From NCBI GenBank assembly GCA_916610825.1, contig OU744448.1, forward strand, positions 33,107,660-33,171,659: 64,000 nt of DNA, in the 5' to 3' direction. The DNA comes from Haliclystus octoradiatus. Taxonomy: Eukaryota; Cnidaria; Staurozoa; Stauromedusae; Haliclystidae. Below the pieces are notes generated by a model, which saw only the letters and a list, made by a program, of their open reading frames with translations, was not told where the DNA came from and did no database searches. Of the stretch, positions 37,245 through 49,836 are shown one piece after another (the first letter of the stretch is position 1; each line of letters opens with the position of its first letter). The translations under genes were made by a program, and so were the position numbers.

Positions 37245-39970
37245 GAAATATTAAAATATAAGTCCTTGAATTTAAGAAATAAAATATATGAATAGATCTT
37301 CTAAATGTTATGTAATGTAATTTGTAATCATTATGCTGTTATGTATTGTACATGTGAACTTGTATTCTATGTGTAATTTACGTCATCAAAATATGTGATT
37401 CCTGTAATGTATCTGTGTAAATATGAATAATAAATTAGTCCTACTTTAGCCGTCGTTGTGTTCGCTGGAACTCAATGTCGGTATAGCAAAGCAAACTATA
37501 TGATGCTAAACAAATTTTTCTTGTCTCGCTCTGACATTATCAGCTGGAATTGACCTTTTATACTTTTCAACATAAGTAGCTCAAGGAATTCTCCCCTACA
37601 AGGGAGCTAGTTTCCTGAATAGCAGACTGCATTTATATATACTTTCTGTGTTAAAGTGCTTGAAATACTAAATATTTCCCGACAACCAAAGCCGTTTCAC
37701 GAAAAACTTGGTCAGAGAATCCTCTCTATACAGGCTATTTTACAATCCTCTCAAATGGCCAATTCCTGCTTCAAAAATATTGAGTTCAACCCCAGGCCGT
37801 ATGTTATTGTTATTTTAGTATCTTAACCTATATATGTATGCTATAAAATGGTATATATTTCTCTTCCCAGAATAGTGTTGTTGTCAACTCTGAATCAAAC
37901 GAATCAAATCATGTATATTATAATTGCTATTGTTGTTATCAGATGACATCTAATTATATAATTTATTTTGTATAATATATTTATCGTCAAAGAATTTTAT
38001 ATCTTATATCTACTTATACTAATAATATTGTCTGTTTATATATCACTATATTTCTATATTTCGATATTTCTGTGTCTGTTCGCGACTTATGTACGTCTAA
38101 CTGGCGAAATAATACCGACAATCCGTTGTCGGAAAATTATGCAAACATTTGTGTCGAGATAACCATGTGAAGTAACAAATTTGTTGTATGAAAAGTATGG
38201 ATATGTGACGTAGTTTTGAATAATGTACTACATCTGATATTTTATTTGATATCGTTGTATTGAAAAGTTTAGAGATTTGAGAAATTTCATAGGTTGTTAA
38301 TCTAGCAGGCAGCCAAATCGAAATATTGACAACAAGATGTAACATAATATCAACATCGAATAACTATAGAGATTTATTATAGAGTTTTACTTCATTTTAA
38401 AAGAATGCTGATGCTCATATTCTGGAAAATTTGATAACAGGGAGCAGTATGAGGTATCTTAGTACCAATTTTTTACATCTTATTTTTACTTATAAAATCC
38501 TATTTTCAACGAACTCTTCATATTTTGATAGACTGTCATGAAAATCACAGGCCAAATAGGCTGAGATTGGTAAGATTAAAAATATATAGGCACATATACT
38601 ATCATATGATAATACTATGAGATGTTGTATATATATTGCAATAAGGATTTTTGAATCGGAACCAAATGCTATCTGAACGTGCCTTCGGATCGGATAAGAT
38701 TTGGAGTGCTTTCTCATGGATAATTTCGGATTTCGAAATTTGACTGAATGCTGTAATTTGTAATAATTATGTGTTCTAGTTCCTTTCAGCATATATAATA
38801 AAGTAGATATAGCAACGTTAAAGTAGATATTTTCTATGTAGATATAGCAACGTTAAATGCATAAAACTGGCCCTTGTATTTGGTCTTCAAATATGCACTG
38901 AATCACACCACTATTTGTAGCTTGAAAAATTTCATTCACAAGTTTGAGCCTGCAAGGCGCTTTTGTCTGTTTTATTCCTTTAATATGCCCGTTCTCTATA
39001 CAGTTCAATCGACTCAATTGATGTGAAATGAATTAAATTTTTATGATGGAAATGATTATGATGTCTTGATTAATTGTACATCGTTTCAATGCGTATTTTG
39101 TCTCTTGTTCTCCCCCAAAGTTCAATCTCCGTATTATAAAGTGAGAGTCAGCTTAGTCAAGAAAGAGTTCAAGATTGGAAGAATCAGCAACTCTAAAACC
39201 TCTTAGTACTTTGCTTATTAACTTCGAACATAAATATATGCATACCATACCTGTATGATGATAATATTCAAATTCGCAGGCTATGTTGTATGATGAAAAG
39301 GACATACTTTATAACAAATGACACGGCTCAACCATGTATTATAGACCATGTAAGCAGTTTTCTGCATAAGAATATAGTAGAACAATGATCTATGCTTCCC
39401 TAAATTGTCCGCAGTATTAAATACCATATCCAAACTTATTCTATGATCTTGCATCTTTTGAAAATACAATGCTCATCCTAGTCTCTACGACAATGTTGTT
39501 ATAGGAAAACTTACATATGATCATTACCTTCAGCTTTTTAATGTTAAAATATAACGTAATTTTTATTACATAATGCGGCCAATAGCAAAGTGCAATCTAT
39601 GTTAAGTATAAGTGCAAGTTTTACTTATTTTGAGTGCAGACCGTAAATCGACGATTGCATGAAAATAAAAATTGTGGACGGCATAAAATAACAAAAAATA
39701 GACAATTTTTTAGGGCAATTATAAATGTTGATTAACCATGCATAATCCTGTAATAGTAATGATGTATATTAAATGTACTGAAAATTCCGTTTTCAACTCA
39801 AATGGGATGAACAGTTAGCATGGTTTGTTATGATAAACAATCATTAAATTATATTAGTTAGATAAAATTCATACCGCCGGTGTGGCTATCAGTGTTCTCT
39901 TTCTCTTGCTATTTTCTACAATAACACTAATGAAAATTACATTGACATTGTGACCCCACCTCTTTAGGAC
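37245..39970. repeat. Dispersed repeat, copy B (interrupted)
   Basis: 37245-37735 is collinear with 4735-5275, and 39335-39970 is collinear with 5500-6115. The 1.6 kb between them has no counterpart in copy A, so either B carries an insertion or A a deletion. A direct repeat of GTAGATATAGCAACGTTAAA occurs at about 38802 and 38838. No gene is supported. Confidence 0.7.
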
Positions 39971-41870
39971 GCCAAAATTCGAGTGCTGTGATACATCCAA
40001 GAGTCCAAAATCATAGGTGTGGCTATTTATCATTTTAATAACTTTCACGTATCATTATGCATCCAGCGTGTTTGCAAATTGAGGGAAATTTCTGTCTGTT
40101 GATATCTACACAAGGAATCTGTACAGAAAACACGAAGCATTGAACGCTCGTGCCAGCGAGGTCCATTTGAACATTTGAACATTTCCCACGTGGTATCAAG
40201 TTTTCCGATTATAGTAAATATGAATACAAAGATTTGACAGCATGTGATTTTTGTATGCCCTTTTCCAAAATATGTTGGTTTACTAATCTCAAGCTTGTTA
40301 TTAATGCGGAAGATCGTCCCAATCTCGAAAGGAACTGTCTCAATTTATATTTCCATTCAATACTAAAACATATCAAAATTATAGTCATTGGATTAAGTGA
40401 AAACTCCGTAATTTTAATCTTTTCATTGAAAAATCAAAACGAAAAGTTTATTCCGCAAACATCGATCATAATTTGCATGTCGGTAACTTGTGACTACTGC
40501 TTACCATTGTCTAAGATAAGCTGCGTCAATTTCAATCGAACAGAAGAAGCAAATATTTTATTTTCCATTTGGCAAATGCTGTATAACGCTTTTCGGAAAC
40601 AATGAGAAGAACAATAGAGTATGCATGATATTGGCGAAATGTTTTAGCATCGTCTTTGTATATATTTTAACATACCCTAACTGTAGGCCAACAAATATAG
40701 TATTCCAAGAAACTTGTGAAATGGGCTGTGAAATAAACATATATATAAACCAAGTGGATTTACAATCTATGATGTCAGTTTATTAATAAATGATATATCA
40801 TTAAATAGTTACCACGTACTTTCCGCAATTGTATTTATATTTACTACACGAGGAATATTGTAAAACAGAAAAGCTTTCGACACTTGAGTGAATGTCTTCA
40901 AACTATTTCGAGTGTAGTAAATATGAATACAAACACTTGCAAGCCTGTGATAGCCATGTTCTAAAATAAATGAGATTTCACAACCAAGTTTGTTTATATA
41001 GTTTCGCTTGAATCTTGATTGATCATAGAAAATTAAATCAAATTTCAATGTTTAAAATTACTACAATGTCCTCGAGTCAAACCGAAACTTCGAAATGTAA
41101 AATTTTTCTTAATTACACACTTATAAGCTTTATTGGTATTATCTCTTTACTAATACATACAATTTCCTTTCTTATTCAGTATTGAGCATCTAACATAATC
41201 TTATTAACCCATTTCGACTGGAATTTGAAAAACTGATTTACCTAATTTCCAAACACATGGACGAAGCAATAAAATTACAGGACTACGTTCGATTACGACG
41301 TAATTTTTTATAATCTGGATTTCAGCACATCTCATATATCTATATATTATAGATATAAAAAAAGAAATGAGACGATTTATCTAAACAGTGCTACAGTCAG
41401 CGCGAAACTCTGAGTAACGGAGAAAGCGTCTCGTTTCTTACTATATATCTATACAGCTCTAGTTACCAGGATTGAGCACTATATTGATATTTTGCTCTTA
41501 CTAATAAATTTATTTATTATATCAACATCGTTATATATATATATATAAATAAATGAATAAATATATCTATTATTTGTCTTTAGTGAATGGAATAGTGCTC
41601 AATTCTATACAGCAGAGCGTTTAATGTCGTTGAAAATAGTCAAACATTAGACACTCATTTTGCTACTTCAAGCTTCACGCCTAAGCGATTATAAGGCAAT
41701 TTATTAAAGGAAGAATAATACGCAATACCGATTGGAAATACATTGAATCAAAATTCAAATGTCTACTTTCTATTGTTTAAAACTGTCAGTAAATATAAGG
41801 TATTGTTAATTGTTCCTGTTACTTCCTGTTGCGTGTGTTAGGTTTTTAAGTTTGAGGTTCATATATTATG
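39971..41870. other. Intergenic, hairpins but no gene
   Basis: An ORF at 40234-40605 is open but unrecognised. Imperfect hairpins are present. GTATTTATATTTACTACACG near 40830 pairs with CGAGTGTAGTAAATATGAAT near 40910. An imperfect stem around 41345-41450 has AGAAATGAGACG against CGTCTCGTTTCT. TTGAGCACTAT at 41474 pairs with ATAGTGCTCAA near 41592, flanking TA-rich DNA. These look like small MITE remnants. Confidence 0.4.
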
Positions 41871-42477
41871 CGACGTTACTTGTAATCGTTACTTTTTAGT
41901 AACTTTTACTTGTAACTAGTTACATTTAGGATTAAAAATAAAGTAACGATTATTCGTTACTTTTTCACTGCATTTTTGCTTTCTTTCGTTACTTTTATCA
42001 CAAAAGAGTGCTGAAAGTTAGCAGCTTCTCGATCGCTATTGTGTTTTAATTAGTCAAAATCTTTTGTTCTCATTGTTACCATCCAAGAGCAATAAAAACA
42101 GAGACAAAAAGTTCCCAACAACTGCAGGAAATCCTGTTGTAAATTTGGATGTCAAGAAAATTACATTCAGGGAAGTAACATTCTGTTATACAATCTGTTT
42201 TTCCTAGTTTATGATATTCAAGTGATTCAACGAGCGTTTAATGTCTGATATATCTGTTCGATCAATTAATTGTCATTGCAACCAAGCCTGCAATAGACCT
42301 CTGTCAAGCTGGCAGCACCACTTTCTTCGATGTAGATCATTTTAGTCTTAAAAGTTTGATCACAGCCTGATCAAACTTGATCAGTATGTTATATTTTTTG
42401 ATCAGCGAGTTATAAGCGAATTCAAGATGTACGGCTGCCCCGACACCGAAAATCCGAACGGCATAAAATAATAAACC

Positions 42478-42900
42478 GAATTTGGTATCAAAAGTTTGAT
42501 CACGCCCTGATCATTACTGATCAAAACTTTTTTTTCGTTTATTATAATTATTAAGTTTGCTATCGGCAATTTAGCTTCTGGTGCGGCCAAATCAACACCA
42601 AAACTTCGAAAACGACGTTATAATCTTCCGAACTCTACGAATTTGGTATCAAAAGTTTGATCACGCCCTGATCATTACTGATCAAAACATTTTTTTCCAT
42701 AATTATAATTATTGAGCGTACAATCGGCAATTTAGCTTCTGGTGCGGCCAAATCAACACCAAAATTTCGAAAACGAGGTTATAATCATCCGAACTCTACG
42801 AATTTGGTATCAAAAGTTTCATCACGCCCTGATCATTACTGATCAAAATTTTTTTTTCGTTAATTATAATTATTAAGCTTGCTATCGGCAATTTAGCATT
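42478..42900 (+). repeat. 161-bp tandem units in left arm of the MULE-like element
   Basis: GAATTTGGTATCAAAAGTTT starts units at 42478, 42639 and 42800, spaced 161 bp, the third truncated. Each carries TGATCACGCCCTGATCATTA and GCGGCCAAATCAACACC-like blocks. The TGATCA words recur many times. Confidence 0.85.
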
Positions 42901-43189
42901 CGAAGACCGGTTTTGTTTCTACTTATTCTATTTATCCACTCTCGACATCCTTATTGGGACAATTTGGGGTTCTTTTGATGTAAATTATTCTTGGTTAGTG
43001 TCAATTAATGTTGTAAATTTTTAATATTCAATAGAGGTCAACTGCGTAGCCTCCAGATGTCGCTATGGTGTATTTAAATTGATTGGTTATAGAAATACCA
43101 ATTACATCATACAAAGCTTATTCTAATTTGAACCTGTAGAACGATAAAATTTCCAGCACAGAAAAATCATAAAACTATCAATGATTATA

Positions 43190-43440
43190 ATTAACGAAAA
43201 AAAAGTTTTGATCAGTAATGATCAGGGCGTGATCAAACTTTTGATACCAAATTCGAAGAGTTCGGAAGATTATAACCTTGTTTTCGAAATTTCGGTGTTG
43301 ATTTGGCCGCACCAGAAGCTAAATTGCCGGTTGCACGCACAATAATTATAATTATGAAAAAAAAAGTTTTGATCAGTAATGATCAAGGCGTGATCAAACT
43401 TTTGATACCAGATTCGGTTTATTATTTTCTGTCGTTCGAT
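43190..43440 (-). repeat. 161-bp tandem units in right arm of the MULE-like element
   Basis: Complementary units are recognised by CAAACTTTTGATACCAAATTC at 43234-43254 and CAAACTTTTGATACCAGATTC at 43395-43415, spaced 161 bp. There are two units against three on the left. Confidence 0.85.
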
Positions 43441-44297
43441 TTTCGGTGTTGAGCCAGCCGTACATCTTGAATTCGCTTATAACTCGCTGATCAAAGCTGA
43501 TCAAAAAAAATAACATACTGATCAAGTTTGATCAGGCTGTGATCAAACTTTTAAGACCAAAATGATCTACATCGAAGAAAGTGGTGCGGCCAGCTCGATA
43601 GACGTCTGCAATAGAACTAGTGGCGCGTAACTTGAGATTTTCTTTGTTATGGAAATTAAGAGGATCGCCTAGACCATTCAAACACGCAAAAGACATCGCT
43701 GTGAAATAGTCGTCGAGTGTCTGTTTTCGTATTTATATTGTCAACAAGAACATTTGATTAATTAACAAATTAAAATACAGAAACATTATTTGAATACTTC
43801 ATATATGTCTCATTGCTTCTGTTGAATATTTTTGGACTTATTTAGAAAAAGTAACGGAAAAGTAACTGTAACTAGTTACTTTCGAATTAAAAGTAACTTG
43901 TTACATGTAATAGTTAATTTTTCTGAAAAGTAACGTCTGATAGTAACTAGTTACTTTCTCGCCCAAGTAACGGTAACTGTAATTAACTACTTATAAAAAG
44001 CAATTTTAACATCCTTGCAGATATATATACCTGTTTCTTAATTGTCGTGTTGTCCCTTACAGATTATATTTCAGTTGAATGACAAAACAAGTAGGAGCGG
44101 GTTACCATATTCAAAGTCTAACAACAACATTAGCGTGGTACAAACATGTGGATTGTATTAGCTTTCTGATTTATTTTTAGCTTATACATTAGCTTATTTG
44201 TTATTAGTATTACTTCGGTAAAGATCAACATTCTACAGAAAATAGTTATTGCCGCTCAAATTTCTGCTACTCGTTTCATTAACAGGTTGCTTTAGCA

Positions 44298-47200
44298 ATG
44301 GATATCATTCCAATCCACAATTTTATACTTATCTTTGCAATTATGCAAAGCAAGGCAGAAGACATATGTGATACATTTGAAGATATCATATCAATTAGGT
44401 ACATGGGTCGTTTCTTTAGTTCACGCTTCATAAATAGCTCAAATACGATGAAGATTGAATTATTGGAGTCTGCGTTTCTCTGTAATTACGCCTGCAAAAA
44501 AACTGAAGGATGCCTTGCTATTGATTTCAATAGACGTACACAGATGTGCAGGTTATTCAATCTCACTCATATAAACTCATACTTAAGAGAAGACGAGGAT
44601 TATCAAGTGATTATCAGACTACCCGTAAGTATACAGTATGGATGTGTTTCTACGAAACATGAAAGTATATATTATTGCAATAATTCATTGATTGATTGAA
44701 TTTTATATGTATGGATTCCATATAGGTAGATCCGGGATATTAGATGCTCACAACTATCATTAAATCACTAATACAGAGCCAAAAATAATATAAATAACTA
44801 TATGAAACTAATTATTACTAATTTAAATTTAGAATTGTTTGGTAGGTCTACTTTATTTAGACGCGATTTAAAAGTCATGTATATTTTAGATGGAAGTATA
44901 CATCTTCTTGTAAACGTTAATGATACGTTAGGAATCTCCTATGAATAATTTTATAATTTCTGTATCTGTCTATATTTAGAGCACACACATCATTGTAATT
45001 AACTTATATATAGCTTGACGTATATAGCTATAAAAGATAAAATTGTGTTTAGGTAATCTAGGATGAACATTTTTCAAATACTCCCGTTATAATTTTAAGA
45101 TATCATTTTTTAAGAGGACAAAGGTGAATAAGAATAAGAAACAACAGCATGTTGAAAGAAATAACATCGACAAAGCCGTCTCTTTAATGGGCCATTCTAT
45201 CTATATACAAATGGAGCGTAACTCGCTTTGCCTGCCTGAATGTTTGTTCTCTTTTCACGAATTTATTATCTCATGAAATCTGACGATAATTAGTTCAAAA
45301 TGATCGTAATAGTCCAAACAGCGAGCTAGGCTAATACTTCTTCCATATTCGACTTGCATAAAAAGATATCAAGGATTATCAACAAAAATATTTTCAATTT
45401 GCAGCCTTAGCTTTGATCTTTTGTTAAATGTGTGATTATAAATCGTTGCCATGGTGCTTCGATTGAATAGCGCTGCTATTGACATAGGGATGCGAATCGA
45501 CAGACGAACAAAGCCTTGCCCACGACTGCAAGAAATGCGTTGAAAATATCATATTCAACTTGACTATCTTTACATAGATTTCGAAAGATCTTGAACACAT
45601 TAATACAACAGTTTGTTCGCTTCGACCATGTTTCGACATTATAAAATTCATGTGATTCAACGCGGTTCATGTTTAAATCACGTCATGCACCACGTCTGTT
45701 CGATCCAATAATTGTCATAGCAACAGAGTCTGAAATAGAACCAATGGCGCGTAACTTGAGATTTTATTTGTTATGGTAATTAGGGGAGTTCCGTAGACCA
45801 TTCAAACAAGCAAAAGACGTCGCTGTGAAAGATTTGTCGTGTGTGTGTTTCGTATTTTATATTAGTAAAAAGATCGTTTGATTTTGAAGAAAACTTTATC
45901 CAAGAAAAGTTGCTTTATATTTCGGAACAAGCATATTTAATATTAATTTGAATAAACGAATAATTTGTATCAATGTAACAAATTTAGATTATCAAGGATG
46001 TTTTACACTAATGTCCTTGAAAATAATAAAATTTTAATTCAAATATCGATCTATTTAAAATAGATTAAGAAGATTGTTCAGGAATTTATTCTGCTGAATC
46101 CATTTTTTTTTAAATTTAACTAACTGGACTTCAAAAATATAATTTACAATGGTATTACAGGCTATGCTTTTGATATAGATTAGTTTATTATATTACTCCA
46201 ATCAGCTATTAAGAAGGAACTATGTATTGTATATTATGCTCTTTCACAGATTTTTTAAAGACATTAAACCCATGACATGTTCAGCTAAAATTTGTTACAG
46301 GAATTTGTATATAGATAGTGTTATATGATAAGTATGTAACTGCCTTTCTCACAGCTGTAGATTTCCTTCCGGGTCGCTTTATCGTTTTGAGATGCCACTA
46401 GAAAGCATAAAGAACGGGTTTTCAGAAAAACCTGGATGAGGGGAATGCGGTCCCCCAATAAGTATTTAATTATAGTATCCCGATGTTGGAGGGAGTTTTT
46501 ATAATTGCGCTTAATGCAAACATAAATACAAACAGCTTTATATACGGTACTTAATTAAGTTCATTATAATATGAAACAAGTTCAATCGGCAGATCATTTC
46601 GTCTGTCATAACGGAATCCAGTTGCAAATGGTATAGATTGCCGATATAATAATTAATTAGATATCAGCGAATTGAAAACATCTTGAGAAACTAATACAAT
46701 TAACAAAATTACCAGCAGGCAATCACTGTAGGCAGTATTGTAGCATCTATACGACGTATAAACAAGTATTCCCAGTCTTGAATCATAAAATGATGTTATT
46801 ATACCATTTTTTAAGAGATATGAAAGCAAATCATGTTAGGGACAAGTTTGTTTTGTTTCTGTGTTGGAATTTAAAAAAATACAAATTTCAGTTTTAATCT
46901 TGTCTATATTGTGGAAAGACGCTCGCTGTTTGAATTAATGATTCGAAGCTATTATGATTCAATTCATTATTTCTACTTTCTTATATATATCCTTAGAATA
47001 TTTATCAATAGTTATAGATGATATGGTATTTTTTATAATGTCTTCAAGAGCGCAATTAATGAAAAAAGGTATGGAAATAGGAATATTGCAAATGATTCTT
47101 TATGTTACGTTTATTCAAAATGAAATGTAAATGTATGATGGCGTTCACAGACAAATTGACTGTTAAAATGACATTGGGTAGAAAAGTCTATTATAACTTC

Positions 47201-49514
47201 CCTAGATAATTAATGTTGAATTGACTCTCTTATATATGTTAAGACTAGATCAGGATTCCTGATATGAATTCAGGAATTGGATTGAATGAATAGGATTCAG
47301 GAATGACAAAATGTATACATAGATAATAGAGACAAGAAATATATAGATCCATCAGGTTATATAGATCCATTAGGAATGATAAAGGAGTCACATGAATTTC
47401 ACATAGTTTTTACACTTAAACTAACATTAATACATTTCCTAGTCCATAATTTTAAACGATATTATATTGCCAGACGATTGTCTTTAGCATTAGTTGGTAT
47501 TTGTTTATTTGTTTGTTTTGTTTCTGTTTATGCAGAAGCTAATAAGCTAGCATGAGCTTACTTTCACACAACTAATATAATATAGATGCATAATACAATA
47601 AGATTAAGAATAGATATAAGCGTAATGCAAAATAGTTACCTGTTAATAATGATAAAGATGTATACTATAAACTTTATTTCAGCTTCCGATGGAATGTAAA
47701 AATTCATGTAAAAAAGCTTTAATAAATTTTTAAGATAGGAGATAAAGTCTATTCTTGTTAAAATTGCCGTATTTTTTTCCAATTCTATTACACCCCAACT
47801 CACACACAACTTATCGTGCACTTTGCCCCAAAGAAGTTTTCTCTTGAGGCCGATCTGGTTGCAGGATTTGGAGGCGTTTTAAAAGTTTACAAAAGAAAAC
47901 CAGGATGGAACTTCTTTCGCACTTTCCACGTGGGGACACCACAGTTCAAGCTATTACGTGACGTAATGTTAAAAATATTACTAAGTTATTTAATATTGCG
48001 TCAAACGATATGAACTCATTGCATTTAATGTGGACCTTATAGGTCGGATTTGAAGAATCGGCAGATCGCTGAACTGTTTAGTTAACATAATATTCAGCAA
48101 TAATCTGCAAGAGAAAATATAAATGTGTTATAAGTTGTTAATTTAGCGCTCAGTGATAGAATATAGCGAATGAATTTCAATATTTATATGCCTCTAATAA
48201 TTTTATTAATTATATGATTAGCTTCACTTTAAAATGATAGATTTTCTGAAGTTTTCAAACAAAGATATGTGATATCGTACTATTTACAATTACAGCTTTT
48301 TTTCATATTAAATTTCTGATTTCAAATGTTCATATTACTAAATAGATAGCTTGAGTAAATGAATGTTTGTAGAATCAACAGTTGATGTGTTCTAAAATAG
48401 ATCTTCTTTTCATTTCCAGATTAACTGTAAACCGTCAGATGCAGGTTAGTGACATTTATCAGAGGCAAGCAGAACCTTTGCCTAATGTGATATCTACACA
48501 TCACCCTGTTGATTGATATATATATATATAAATATGATCTTAGATTCATTTTCAAATAACACAGTGATACTTTTACATGTTATATACCTCGATTGACAAA
48601 TGTACTGCTGTACTGGAATGAAAAATAAATAAAAACATAATTATTTGGACTAATTTTTTGAGCCGTCCTACTATGGCTAGGAAGGTAACAGAAGCAACTA
48701 TGTATGCCACTATTGGAATATTTCTCTTGGTAAACACTTTACTGTGAGCTTTATAGATGTACCGATCATGTGGATTAAATCATTGTTCACAAAAATTTGC
48801 TGAAGTCCTTATTAGTATTTGTCGCAATATTTATTTTTCTCTTGTTCCAGTAAACGCTGTGTGGACACAATGGCAAAACATATTACCATGCAGTGATGCT
48901 TGTGGTGGTGGAACAGTAACACAAACAAGAGATTGTACGGAACCTGAATGCAATGGTGATACATGTTCCGACAGCAATGAAAGAGTAATTGAATGCAACG
49001 AACAACCATGTCCAGGTAAAATACGACATTATTGATTTGATAAGCTATTTTTGACATAACTTGAAATAGAATGATGTCGTAGAAAAAAATACAATGGTAT
49101 TAATGATTGTTGTACCCATGGGGCAGAATACATGATTTTGTAAGAAATAGGTCATGAAGAAATTTATTTTTGAGCACGTCTAAGGCATCATTTGCTACAA
49201 ACATAGCAATTCGTAGTGCAAATATTGAGATTTACAATTCGACCTTTAAAGTCACGCATTATTGAAATTTTTCCTGATTTCCAATTTTTAATTACATACA
49301 AACTTACTGAAATTTTATTTACTGTGATTCAATTTCCATTCAGTTGATGGTGGTTGGTCAGTTTGGATGGACAATGGGATATGCTCAAAAACATGCGGAA
49401 GTGGTGAAATTCAGCAGACAAGAAGTTGCAGCAGCCCTATTCCACAGAACGGAGGAATAGAATGCTCAGGAAATAATTTAAAGATGACAACGTGCAATGC
49501 AGTTCTATGCCCAG
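44298..49514 (+). CDS. Gene B: secreted PAN/Apple - TSP1 - TSP1 protein, paralogue of gene A (3' end not found)
   Basis: The exons proposed are 44298-44624, 48420-48444, 48851-49015 and 49344-49514, all with GT-AG junctions. Exon 2 is again exactly 25 nt (INCKPSDA) and exon 3 again 165 nt, with the same phases as gene A. Residues 1-20 form a signal peptide. Residues 24-109 are a PAN-like module (MGRFFSSRFINSS, TEGCLAIDFN, CRLFNLTHINSYLRE). TSP1-1 reads VWTQWQNILPCSDACGGG to CNEQPCPG. TSP1-2 reads GGWSVWMDNGICSKTCGSG to CNAVLCPG and is more canonical than that of gene A. The last exon ends at a GTAAAG donor, so more exons must follow, but no ricin-like exon was found in the next 2.5 kb. The function is presumably extracellular recognition or adhesion. 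Confidence 0.75.
44625..48419 (+). other. Intron 1 of gene B
   Basis: A long intron beginning GTAAGT and ending CATTTCCAG. It contains the H-related repeat at 45640-45840, a cluster of ATTCAGGAAT and ATTCCTGAT words at 47248-47305, and TA microsatellites. No coding is seen. Confidence 0.55.
45640..45840. repeat. Uninterrupted related copy of element H
   Basis: GTGATTCAACG, TCTGTTCGATC, AATTGTCAT and GGCGCGTAACTTGAGATTTT occur in the same order as on both sides of the foldback insertion at 42220-42296 and 43606-43740. It supplies the pre-insertion state CTGAAATAGAAC. Confidence 0.65.
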
Positions 49515-49617
49515 GTAAAGTTGTGATACTAAATAAACGATACGCGATTCTTTTTGGGAATAAATGGGGATTAACATCAGATAGGAAATATTTCGATATT
49601 TATTATGCAGACGATGG

Positions 49618-49836
49618 TCAACAACCAGCAATAGCAACATAAATATATAACCAACAATAGAAACATAATGAGCAACAAACAGTGATAACCAAATAAACAA
49701 CCAAAAAAAACAATACAAATAAACAGCCTATAAAATAACAACATAAATGAAGAACTAACAATAGCAACATAAATAAACAAGAAACAATAACTAGATAAGT
49801 TGACAACAAACAAAAAAAACATAAATAAACAACCGA
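49618..49836 (+). repeat. A-rich simple repeat (CAACATAAATAAACAA-like)
   Basis: Imperfect tandem AACATAAATAAACAACCA-like words form a low-complexity tract. Overlapping hydrophobic minus-strand ORFs (such as 49577-49822) are products of this composition and not genes. Confidence 0.7.

Larger units (their letters stand above)
42297..43605. mobile_element. Long-TIR foldback element with 9-bp target duplication (MULE-like)
   Basis: CTGCAATAG flanks the element on both sides (42288-42296 and 43606-43614). The termini ACCTCTGTCAAGCTGGC and ACGTCTATCGAGCTGGC (complement of the right end) match, and the arms stay similar for about 470-600 bp. A related copy of the host repeat at about 45724-45732 reads CTGAAATAG without an insert, which serves as the empty site. 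Duplications of 9-11 bp with long TIRs are typical of Mutator-like elements. No ORF is present, so the element is non-autonomous. Confidence 0.8.
41871..43990. mobile_element. Element H: repeat with GTAACTAGTTAC motifs at both ends
   Basis: Both ends contain clustered GTAAC/GTTAC motifs. The palindrome GTAACTAGTTAC is seen near 41916, 43870 and 43938, arranged in opposite orientations. Such subterminal motifs are common in hAT-type non-autonomous elements, so hAT is a guess. The exact termini and target duplication are not resolved. The element is split by the foldback insertion at 42297-43605, and a related uninterrupted stretch is at 45640-45840. Confidence 0.5.

Noticed and set aside
40234-40605. 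123-codon ORF on the plus strand
   Set aside because: There is no recognisable motif, and the phrases TACTGC..ATGCCC.. and ATAGTAAATATGAATACAAA recur nearby as hairpin arms, pointing to repeat DNA.
49437-49822. Long hydrophobic minus-strand ORFs suggesting membrane proteins
   Set aside because: They are the complement of an A-rich simple repeat (TTTATTTATGTTG) and overlap the gene B TSP1 exon.
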